A stretch of DNA of 64,000 nt from Paratrimastix pyriformis (Eukaryota > Preaxostyla > Paratrimastigidae), in the NCBI GenBank assembly GCA_027972325.1, contig JAPMOS010000027.1, forward strand, positions 1 to 64,000. The letters run 5' to 3'. Made by a program: the position numbers and the translations under genes. The notes under the pieces are model-generated. The model was not told the DNA's origin and did not search any database. It worked only from the letters and a program-made list of their open reading frames with translations. Below, piece after piece: positions 16,110 to 31,708 of this stretch. Within the stretch, counting starts at the first letter, position 1. Every line of letters starts with the position of its first letter.

Positions 16110-16140
<31 letters not shown>

Positions 16141-16765
16141 GGCGTGTGAGAAAGTGGACTGGAGGGGCCGTTGCGCTGGCGGACCTCTCCAGGGAGGACT
16201 GGGCCTCCCGCTGCACGGTCCGGTCCTGGGGATCGACCGAGAAGATGACCTTTTCATAGACATATGACGTCACCACTTTGTACGATTCCTCCAGGGGAGT
16301 GGTTGTGATGGCCGCGGTCAGCTGCCGGAAGAGAGCGTTCGCCTGAGTCTCCTTCTGGTCATACTTGGCATCGAGTAATTGTTGTGCCTCGACTGAAGAC
16401 GAGTGAAATATGACTTGCATTTTGATCGTCTGGTGAGGGAAAAAAGCGAAAAGTGATGGGACACCAGTTCTGGACTGAACACTGACCTCCAACGATGGGT
16501 TGTCTTTTACGAGAAGCCGATCGACGCAAAGCTATTTTCGGAGACATTCGAAAGTGATTGGTCGTGACCGTAATAACGTGCAGACTCGGATCAGCTCCTC
16601 GACATCGTGATCATTCAGCTCCTTGTCGAGCTGGAAGGAGGACGACTGATCCAGAAGGACTGCCTTCACCATAAAGGCAGCTAATGGCTCAGTAATGTGA
16701 AGATCTGGATCTTGTACTTGACATCGTGATACGATGGACTGGATCAGAGTCTGGATGCGCTGCAT
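11723..16765 (-). CDS. CFAP206: CFAP206, radial spoke/axonemal protein
   Basis: Minus-strand multi-exon gene that follows the CFAP206 family along its length. The N-terminus has AAFMVKAVLLD (exon 16765-16586), then LCVDRLLVKDNPSLE (16531-16487) and TIKMQV (from 16429). A middle block near 15960 reads LCDIVLGIRLFN, and one near 13590 reads FVALAQIWRTLYD. The conserved core LLLPGNVHLGILRWGTVAMA lies near 12760, followed by MARRQPELIHLLDL near 12390. The C-terminus has YDWNEWSLRRKALQL and ITYMRGLRG before the stop at 11723. In other organisms the protein anchors radial spoke 2 and dynein c, so the host is ciliated. Readable donors are GTCTGC, GTCAGT, GTCCGC, GTCTCG and GTCTGT. Exons in the 15500-13200 stretch are only partly resolved. 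The gene is head-to-head with the coiled-coil gene starting 198 bp away. Confidence 0.9.
14390..14645 (+). repeat. G-rich minisatellite in a CFAP206 intron
   Basis: Repeats of gagctggg, ggctgggg and then ggtgggag fill the intron. The density of GGG runs makes G-quadruplex formation on the plus strand (C-rich on the transcript) plausible. Confidence 0.85.
15787..15903 (-). repeat. Donor-site echo in a CFAP206 intron
   Basis: On the minus strand the exon donor context ATGT|GTCTGTTACCGGG at about 15897 recurs 50 bp into the intron almost unchanged, and a third time in weaker form near 15800. Each repeat carries its own GTCTGT-like donor. Confidence 0.7.
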
Positions 16766-16963
16766 CGAAAATAACTGGTTTTGAGATTAGGGGACTCAAC
16801 GCGAGGGGTTACTCACTAGTTGTTGCCGTTCAATTTTTTAAAACTCAAAAGCATTAAATGTGGAGTGTTGCCAGGAATCAGACATTTTCACGACCTGTCC
16901 CGGAGCGTGAACGCCCCGCTACCGCAACTGCAAAACGTTTGTTCGATCTCCGGCTCTCCATCG
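16766..16963. promoter_or_regulatory. Candidate bidirectional promoter, CFAP206 / coiled-coil gene
   Basis: A 198-bp AT-richer spacer lies between two divergent start codons. No TATA box or named motif was recognised. The call rests on geometry and base composition. Confidence 0.4.
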
Positions 16964-19900
16964 ATGATGTATTTGTTTCTAGCCATTCCTGCCCCGCCCC
17001 GTCGCGGGCCATCACCTCAAGGCCTTGGAGGCACTGGGGGGCCCATGGCACCTGCCGCCACGGCGCGACCACGTGGACGTCGGAACGAGGAGGAAGAGAA
17101 TGTCCAGAAGGAATACATTTACAATCTTCAGCAACAGATTCATTTTCTTGAACTTGAGTCACAACTTCTGTCTGTGGCGATGGTCCTCCTGCGCCCACCT
17201 TCATCTTACATCCCGTCCACCCAGCCGCGAGAAAGCGCTTGACCCGGGGCCAGGTCCGCTCCCTCCTCGGCTTGTCCGTCGATGACCCTGTTCTGATCCC
17301 TCCGCTTCTAGCGCTGAAGAACAAGGGCACGGACATGGCCACCGAGGTTCTGGGCGAGCCCACGGACCTGGATGATCCCATCAAGAGCCTCAAGTCCAAC
17401 TACATTCGGGCCGAGCGGCAGCACAAGGACGAGATGAAGGTCGCCACCGTGATGCTGACCGGCCCAAGGCGGGGCGGGGCGGGGCGGGGGGGGGGGGGGG
17501 GGGGTCGTCACGCACCCACCGCACTGCAAGCGCCGCCCTGGGCCATCCTCCCCACCCAGCGCCAGCTCCTCCCCCTCCGCCACACAAACCACCGCGCCTT
17601 CCTTCCGTCTCTGACCCGCCTCCATCCATCCCCTCACTCCCCAGAAAATGACGGACGCGAACGACGGCCTGCAGGAGGAGAACGCCCGGCTGACGCACAC
17701 CCAGCGGCGCCTCGCCGAGGACATCGCCCAGGCCGAGGAGCGCGCCCAGGCCACGGCCCAGGCCCACGAGGCAGACAAGCAGAAGCTGGTGGCGGAGGTG
17801 GTCGACCTGCAGCAGATCCGAGACAACATGCGTGAGGAGGTCTGCCGATCGCACCCCTGGTGAAGCTGGCGGTTGGGGGTCGACCTGCAGCAGATCCAGG
17901 AGTTCCGAGCGTCGATATCACCCCCGAGGTCAAGTTGCCTCGCCCGCGTCCAAGTGGAGGGTGGAGGGAGGGCCATACGATTGCCCGTCCCGTGGCCCCT
18001 GCGATCCTCCAGGGGGGTGACATGGGGGGTGAGGAGGGGGTGGGGCGGGTTAGGATCTTGGGACGGTTTTGCCAGGCCATACGACGTGGGTGCGGTGAGC
18101 GGGTCGCGCGTACCTGGCGCGAATGGGGATCGAGTGAAAGCGAGGCCTCCTCCGGGTGGTGATGGGCCCAGTGAGGCTTCAGTGTCCTCCCCCACGTGCC
18201 CCCCCACTGTTCCTTCGAAGGAAGCGCCCATGCCACCAACCCCTTCATCACCCCCTCCCCCCCCCCCCCCTCCCCTCCTCCCCCTCCCCTCCCCTCCCCT
18301 CCCCCCTCCCCCCCCAGTTGCGGTCCTACGAGGAGCGGGTGCGACAGCTTGCCGAGAGCGGGACGGGCTGCTGGCCCGGTCGGCCGAGGGCGAGTCCAAG
18401 ATCGAGGAGCAGACCCGGGTCATCAAGGCCAAGGAGGTCGACAGCACCCCGACCGATATCCCTCCCCCCTCCCCCCCCCCCCCCCACCTCCCCTCACACA
18501 CACAGACATCAAGGCCAAGTATTTCGGCAGCACCCGCAGATAAGGCCCCCACCCCTCTTCCCCACCAACAAGGCGTGTGCCGACACTCCCACTCATCGCC
18601 CCACCCCCGAACCCACCCCACCCCCCCAATCCATTGTAGGAGGCCTCACTGCGGCAGCAGGAGCAGCTCGATGACAGCCGGCAGCAGCTGGCCGCCCAGA
18701 AGGGCATCACGGCCGAGTTCGAGGCCAAGGAGTCCGAGCGCACCGCCGAGCGGGCTGGCTTCCAGGCCGAGATCAAGAAGCTCATGGTCGGCCGCCCCCT
18801 CGCACATGTCACGCCCCCGCCCCAATCCCCCTGGAGCCTTGCGCCGGCTTCAGGCCGGGCCTTTAGAAACTCATGGCCCCGAGCCCCCTCCAGCATGTCA
18901 TGCCCCCATCCCACCCTGTCAGATGCTGGCCCGCTGGCGCCTTTCGGGCCGGTGGGCGAGGGAGAAGCGGGGAGGGGCGGTGCAGTGGTGGGGGTGGGGT
19001 CCGTGTCTGTGTGTCCTGCGATCGCTGTCATTTCGATGGAGCCCTGCCACCACCTTCACCTTCACCTCCTCCTCCCACCCTCCCCACACACATCCCACAG
19101 GACGAGAAGTTTGCCCAGGAGCTGCAGCTGCGGCAGGTGCAACACGAGCGCGACCAGGTGCGGGCCGCCAAGGAGACCGCCGAGGCCACCGCCCGCCAGC
19201 TGGTCGATTCCAACGTCGCCATGCAGGTCCGGCCGGGGGGATGGCGACCTCGCTCGGGGGAGGGGAGGAGGGGATCGACTGGCTCAGCCGCCCCCCCCGC
19301 CCCCCTGGGAGGTGGGTCTGGTTGTTGTTGTTGGCGGCTTGGGGCTGGGCGGCCAACGTCGCTCCCGCCTCATCTGCAGCAGGTGGGCGGCCTGGCCAAG
19401 CGGCGCTGAGGTGGCGGCGGGAGTGGGAGGGAGGGAGTGGGAGGGAGTGGGGTGGGAGGAGGGAGTGGAGGAGGGAGGGAGGGAGTGGGAGGGAGTGGGG
19501 TGGGAGTGGGAGTGGGAGTGGGAGTGGGAGGAGTGGGAGGGAGGGGTGGGAGTGGGGAGTGGGAGGAGGGGAGGGGAGGGAGTGGGAGTGGGAGTGGGAG
19601 TGGGAGTGGGAGTGGGAGTGGGAGTGGGATGGGCGAGCGTCGTGGCTCGCAGACACGCTCGCTCGCTCCTGCCTGCCCTGGGCAGTTCCCTGTGTCATCA
19701 CATTCGCCGTGACGCACACCTGACCACCCCACAGCCGCTGAAACAAGTCGATTGGACGTCCCCCTGATCCATCCATCTGTCACACATACGCACACTGGCC
19801 CCGGGCAGAAACAAGTGGTGGTTGTACGGTGCGAGTCGGACTTCCGTCCCCCTGACACACCCCTCTGCCGCGCACACACGTACGCACACCCCGGCAGAAA

Positions 19901-21907
19901 CAAGTGGAGGTGCGCGAGTCGGACATCGGCCAGCTGAAGCGGGAGCTGATGCTCGCCCGGAAGGACCAGCGCGCCTTCGCCGAGACCAAGCAGCGGCTGG
20001 CGGATCTCGAGCGCCTCTACGCCGAGCAGGTCCGGGATGATGATGGTGGTGATGGTGGTGGTTGGATGACGGTGATGTCTGGTGTGGCGGTGATGACGCC
20101 GATGATGTTGATCATGTTGATATGTTGATGATGTTGATGGTGTTGATGATGTTGATCTTGATGGCGCTGATTGGGTGATGGTGATGGTGATTGGATCATT
20201 GGGTGAAATGACGATGACGATCTGGGTGATGACTCTGATTCCGCACTCATCCATCCGCCCACATCGGTTCGCAGCTGAAGATCCTGGAACAGGACGCGGC
20301 CTCGCGGAAGCAGATGAAGATGGAGATCGAGGACAAGCTCATCAAGACCCAGGTCGCCCTCCGCAACTGCGAGTCCGAGAACGAGGGCCTCAACGCCAGG
20401 GTCTGCATCCCTTCCCTTCCCCTCCCCCTCCCCCCCCCCCCCCCCCCCCTCCCCCCGCCAGCAAACACAGTCAAAGAACACCGCGAGGAATATAGTGAAT
20501 TGCTCTGTTGGGAGTGCATCGCCCCGCCCTGCGGCCTGCCCCCAAATTCACTTTGCTCCCTGCCCCCCACTTCGTCCTCTTCGCTCTGGGGGGCCTCCCG
20601 TGCTGCACAGCTGGCCCAGTTCCAGGACCGCCAGGTGCACCTGGACGAGGAGGACGCCCAGCTGCGGACCACCAACCGGGTGCTGGCCGAGGATCTCGAT
20701 CGCACACGGGCCGACCTCGACCAGACCAAGCAGAGGTCTGCCTCGCCCCGAGTGCGCACTCGTCCCCATCCCGCCACCGCCACCACCCCCGCCACCACCC
20801 CCATCCTCGTGCCAGCAGAGCAGCAACGCTCCAGCCGCCTCACTCGCCCCTCCCATCTCACTCACCTCCCGTCTCCCGTCTCCTCCTCACCCCTGGGGTG
20901 GGCCCTTCGCAGGCTTGGCCAGGCCGAGGACGAGCTTGCCGGGCTGCGGACCACCCTGCAGCGGCTCCAGCAGCGCCTGCAGACCAGCGAGGACATGCAG
21001 TCGCTCAAGTACACCGAGTTCCAGCAGCTGCGCACCACCAACCTGCAGCTGGCACAGACCCTCGAGCAGCTCATGGGCAAGATGGCTCCGCCCGCCCCCG
21101 AGGACGCCCCCTATCTGGGCGGAAGCCCTGGGGGCAGTCCCGCTGCCGTCGCCGAGGGCATGGAAGGTCCGCCAGTGGCGAGCGGACAAGGGGGAGGAGG
21201 ATTTGGACCCGGGGTGGTGGTGACCGGGGAGTCCGGGCGGTGATGCCGACAGGAGGGTGATGTCGACCAGGGGTGCATGTCGCCGACGGGAGTTATCTCG
21301 ATGGGGTGATGTCGATCGGGGGGTGATGACGATCGGGGGGTGATGACGATCGGGGGGTGATGCCGGCCGGGGATGTCGCCCGGGGGTGTCGACCTCACGA
21401 TTGACGGTGCTCCTTTTCCGACCACCGCCACTCCCGCTCCCGCTCCCCTCAAGGCACCCTGCGGCGGCCCCTCTCGTCGCAGCAGCAGCAGCCCGCAAGC
21501 GCCCCGCGTGCATCGCCTTCCCTTTCCGTCGGCTCCCGAAGCAGCGCGGCCGGGGGCCCGCGGCCATCGAGTGCGGCTGGCGCCCGGGGGGAGAGCCTTC
21601 GCGTGGGGGCCCTTGGAGGCATGGAGGACATGGCCGGCCAGGCGACGCCTCCACCCCCCCAGGCAGCCTCCGCCGCTGGGTGGAGGAGGGCAGAGGATGG
21701 TCTGTGTAACCTCGAGAAAGATCGGAAAGTGGGGAGAGGCCCTTCCCTGCACGGTGGCTCATCTTCCTTCTCTTGCCCGTCTCCTTTCTGACAGCCTCCG
21801 CCGATCCGCGGCTGACCCGCTCCGGCAGTCAGTCCTCCGTCCGCAGCCAACGGGCCGCCGCTGCTGCTGCTGCTGCTCCGCCCGAGGGGAGCCCACCATC
21901 GTCCTAA
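16964..21907 (+). CDS. Long coiled-coil protein, function unknown
   Basis: Plus-strand gene of about a dozen exons encoding an almost continuous heptad-rich coiled coil, after a short Pro/Arg-rich head and an EEEENVQKEYIYNLQQQIHF block. Clear exons are 17645-17839, 18318-18436, 18640-18786, 19101-19226, 19898-20029, 20275-20400, 20611-20735 and one from 20913. A Ser/Ala-rich tail includes the last exon, 21795-21907, which ends TAA. Sharing a likely promoter with CFAP206 suggests a ciliary or basal-body role, but this is inference and I do not recognise the family. In the 18318-18436 exon an apparent extra AG dinucleotide near 18355 shifts the frame (LAES versus RERDGLLARS), so it is either an assembly error or a real lesion. 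Four exon edges have intronic duplicate copies (separate entries). Confidence 0.75.
17798..17898 (+). repeat. Exon-edge duplication near the 17839 donor
   Basis: The coding stretch gtcgacctgcagcagatcc at 17799 reappears at 17880 inside the following intron, 81 bp downstream and past the GTCTGC donor. Confidence 0.8.
18419..18535 (+). repeat. Donor-edge echo after the 18436 exon end
   Basis: The exon end atcaaggccaag plus the following cagcacc context is repeated about 88 bp later, at 18509, inside the intron. Both copies lead into C-rich DNA. Confidence 0.75.
18775..18955 (+). repeat. Donor-edge echo after the 18786 exon end
   Basis: The 91-bp unit starting agaagctcatggtcggccg at 18775 is followed by a diverged copy starting agaaactcatggccccgag at 18866. 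The match continues through the catgtca-gcccc segment. Confidence 0.75.
19410..19632 (+). repeat. (GGGAGT)n-type G-rich minisatellite in an intron
   Basis: An imperfect gggagtgg/gggagg repeat fills about 220 bp of the intron between the 19226 and 19898 exon edges. Confidence 0.9.
19735..19926 (+). repeat. Acceptor-edge echoes before the 19898 exon
   Basis: The real acceptor context gcacaccccggcag|aaacaagtgg and the next ~20 coding bases are preceded by a diverged copy about 90 bp upstream (19795-19841) and a weaker one at 19739. Confidence 0.75.
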
Positions 21908-22294
21908 TTGTGATTTTGTTCCGCATCCACTCTTTCCCTTCCCGCGCCTGGCTTTCCTTCTGTCAATTATCGCTTTCTCTCTCCAACGATCCACCACAGG
22001 GGGCCAAAGGCGGGCCTTCAGAGGCATGGAACACTTGCGTCGGGTGACGGAAACTATGGTCGTTTGCCAAGGATACGGAACTTTGGCGCTCGGCACTGTT
22101 GTCTCAGTCCAGTCAGTCACCTAGGTGGCGGCTGAGTGATGATGCGATGTGGTTTTCGAAGAAGAGACTGAAGAGAAGAGGCGGGAAAATTTCGCAGGTG
22201 GGCTCGGAAACTCGGAGGTCGTCGGACCGAGAAGTCCGAGCCACTTAGAGAGCTCCGGCGGAAGTGGGTCCGAAGCGGAGGGGCGAGCCGCAAA

Positions 22295-22951
22295 ATGCAG
22301 CAGAAGGCAGGGGGCTTTTATGCTGTCGCCAACGGACGGCATCCAGGTGTCTACAATTCCTGGGACAGGGCAAGAGTTGAAGTGGAAGGCTTTTCGCAGA
22401 ATTGCCACCAGCGCTTCGATACTCGGGCAGAAGCCCGGCAATTCATTGCCGAGCGGGCTGCTTCCGTCTCCGCCAATCAACGGGAGGAAAGAGCCCGAGC
22501 CCGAGTTGAACGAGCCGAAAGCGTCCTCGCAAATCGGCAGGCTGACCTTGCACGTGCTGAAGCTCATCGCGCTCAATCGACTTCCACCTCGCGTGAAACG
22601 GGCAGGTACTACGCAGTCACCGCGGGGCATCATCCAGGAGTCTACGATTCTTGGGCTCGGGCCTCAGCCGAACTGGGCGGTGTGCCGAGCAGTGTGCAGA
22701 GCTTCTCGTCACGAGAAGAGGCCCGCTCTTACATGGGATATGACGCCAATGATCGGGGTGGTGGCGACAGCGGCTATGGCGGTGGCGACAGCGGCTATGG
22801 CGGTGGCGACAGCGGCTATGGCGGTGGCGACAGCGGCTATGGCGGTGGCGACAGCGGCTATGGCGGTGGCGACCGCGGCTACGACCGGAGCTATGGCGGT
22901 GGCGAGTACGACGGTGGCGGCGACGGCGGGGATTACGGTGACGGCTATTGA
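22295..22951 (+). CDS. Double hybrid-binding-domain (HBD) protein with Gly-rich tail, paralogue 1
   Basis: A 218-residue intronless ORF. Residues ~5-48 (GGFYAVANGRHPGVYNSW ... FDTRAEARQFI) and ~105-148 (RYYAVTAGHHPGVYDSW ... FSSREEARSYM) both match the RNase H1 N-terminal hybrid-binding domain (the 'viroplasmin' fold), which grips RNA:DNA hybrids or dsRNA. A charged helical linker with two ERA-type repeats lies between them. The tail is six or more copies of GGGDSGY. There is no RNase H catalytic domain. The RNA-binding role is inferred from the HBD family and the RGG-like tail. The start is the ATG directly before the first domain. Paralogue 2 lies 403 bp downstream on the same strand. Confidence 0.85.
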   Translation: MQQKAGGFYAVANGRHPGVYNSWDRARVEVEGFSQNCHQRFDTRAEARQFIAERAASVSANQREERARARVERAESVLANRQADLARAEAHRAQSTSTSRETGRYYAVTAGHHPGVYDSWARASAELGGVPSSVQSFSSREEARSYMGYDANDRGGGDSGYGGGDSGYGGGDSGYGGGDSGYGGGDSGYGGGDRGYDRSYGGGEYDGGGDGGDYGDGY

Positions 22952-23353
22952 TCTGGCTAACGTGTGTTCGTGTTGTTTGGTTTGTACGCTCCGAAAAGGG
23001 ACCCCATGAACACTTCCAATTCCTGGGGGGGGGGGGATTTCGGCACCCACGACGCATGGGAGGCGGACATCGTCTCCATCCAGTGCACGCGCCATTCTAC
23101 ACCCGCCCAATAATATGGTTGCTGGGTTGGGCTCAAGATGAGAGAGAGAAAAAACGTTCGGGCTCTCGGTCATCATCACGGGCCGCCAACCCCGGTGCCA
23201 CGGCTCAATTGTAGGTGTCTGTTCGAACAGAGGAAGAGGGAAGACATCAATTGTTGTAAACTCATGTTGTACGTCTCCAGACTCAGAGCGCCGGCAAAAG
23301 GCAGCTCGACCCCACAGGAGTGTGAGCCTTTCCCCAGGGGCCGCGGGCTCAAA
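22952..23353. other. Spacer between HBD paralogues
   Basis: About 400 bp with a poly-G run at 23024-23036 and no ORF resembling a gene. It should hold the terminator of paralogue 1 and the promoter of paralogue 2. No named motif was seen. Confidence 0.5.
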
Positions 23354-24070
23354 ATGCCAAAGAAGGCAGGAGGCTTTTACGCAGTCGCCAACGGACGTCA
23401 TCCAGGTGTTTATCGTTCCTGGGACAAGGCGAGAACCGAGGTGGAGGGTTTTTCGCAGTGTTGCCACCAGCGTTTCGATACTCGGGCAGAAGCCCGTAAA
23501 TTCATCGCTGAGAGGGCTGCTTCCGTCTCCGCCAACCAACGCGAGGAAAGAGCCCGAGCCCGAGTTGAACGAGCCGAAAGCGTCCTCGAAAATCGCCGGG
23601 CTGAACTCGCGCGTGCCGAAGCCGAACGCTCGCAATGGACAGCCACCTCGCGTGACGAGGAACCTGATTCCCCTCCTCCCCGCAGGTACTACGCAGTCAC
23701 CGCCGGGCGTCATCCAGGAGTCTACGACTCCTGGGCCAAGGCCTCCGCCGAACTGGGCGGTGGGAGGAGCCTCGTGCAGAGCTTCTCGTCACGGGAAGAG
23801 GCCCGCTCTTGGATGGGACCCGATTACAGAGACGGCCGGGGTGGTGACCGCGGCTTTGACGGTGGCGAGAGCGATGGTGGTTACAACCGCGGCTACGGAG
23901 GTAGTGGCTACAACCGCGGCTCCGGAGGTGGTGGCTACAACCGCGGCTATGGCGGTGGCCGTTACAGCCGCAGCTATGGAGATGGCGGCTATGGTGGTGG
24001 CGGCTACAAGCGTGGCTATGGCCGAGGTGGTGTTGACGGCGGCGCCGGGGAGTACGGTGACGACTCTTGA
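23354..24070 (+). CDS. Double hybrid-binding-domain (HBD) protein with RGG/Tyr-rich tail, paralogue 2
   Basis: A 238-residue intronless ORF, tandem paralogue of the upstream gene. HBD 1 (GGFYAVANGRHPGVYRSW) and HBD 2 (RYYAVTAGRHPGVYDSW) are well conserved, and the inter-domain helix has the same ANQREERARARVERAES block. The tail differs: it uses GGYNRGYGG-type repeats and is Arg- and Tyr-rich, resembling phase-separating RNA-binding tails, while paralogue 1 is Asp/Ser-rich. The first ATG after the upstream stop-rich stretch (23354) gives a clean HBD start. The tails' difference in charge suggests the two copies have specialised. Function is inferred, not shown. Confidence 0.85.
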   Translation: MPKKAGGFYAVANGRHPGVYRSWDKARTEVEGFSQCCHQRFDTRAEARKFIAERAASVSANQREERARARVERAESVLENRRAELARAEAERSQWTATSRDEEPDSPPPRRYYAVTAGRHPGVYDSWAKASAELGGGRSLVQSFSSREEARSWMGPDYRDGRGGDRGFDGGESDGGYNRGYGGSGYNRGSGGGGYNRGYGGGRYSRSYGDGGYGGGGYKRGYGRGGVDGGAGEYGDDS

Positions 24071-24479
24071 ACTGACTCCCTCGTTGTTTTTTTCGTGCTC
24101 CGATGACGACCTCCAGGACCGATTCGGCTTTTAGCGGGGGGGGGGGGGGGGGGGGGGGGGGCTGGATTCTTTGGACGGGAGGAGTTTGCTTCTTGTTTTT
24201 TTGCAGGCGGAAGGCTCGGCATCACAGGAGAAGGAAATTTATAAGCTCCAAAAACGACATGTGGCTCTCCCAGTGCTGCTGCACCAGCCCAGTTTGGTGG
24301 CCGAGGCATAATGATCGTGAGGTCGGACCCCCATTCGATACCCCGTCCTCTGGAGGCGGGGTGGGTGGGTGGCTCTTCCCCCGGTACAGGTGACTGGGGT
24401 GGGGTTGTATGCATCGCCCAGATGACCAATCATCGCAGGTGGAGATTGGGGTGGATCATCAGCATTCAGGATCGGCCTT

Positions 24480-24611
24480 GCGTGGCTCTCACCATCAGGT
24501 AGGTGGCTCTCACCATCAGGTAGGTGGCTCTCACCCCCTGTGCGACTCTCTCACCATCCATCATCGGGTGGCTCTCTCCTCGGGTGGCCCCCACCCCTTG
24601 GGTGGCTCTCC

Positions 24612-24640
<29 letters not shown>
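24480..24640 (+). repeat. Short tandem repeat (gtggctctcaccatcaggtag type)
   Basis: About 20-bp units of gtggctctcacc with variable ends, repeated six or more times. They lie just past the 3' end of the minus-strand proline-rich gene. Confidence 0.75.
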
Positions 24641-31467
<6,827 letters not shown>

Positions 31468-31708
31468 ATCTCATAAGACCGAGAACAAATAACAAACAAA
31501 TTTGGACCGTTCCTCGCCGAAGAATGCGGGAGGCACGGTCGTCACGTTAATTAAGCGGATAGCCGGCTCACCCTCAGGCACCTGATATCACCCGCCGGTT
31601 TTCGAGGAGCAATCTTGTGTTCTCCAAGAACCAAGACGGTCCGGGATGAAAATGGAAGAGAAAAAGATTGGGTGAAGGACAGAGAAAGGTGGCAAACGAA
31701 AGACAATT

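Noticed and set aside
22295-24070. Viral origin of the 'viroplasmin' domains
   Set aside because: The domain is the cellular RNase H1 hybrid-binding domain as well. Gene-like codon use, tandem duplication and absence of viral genes favour host genes.
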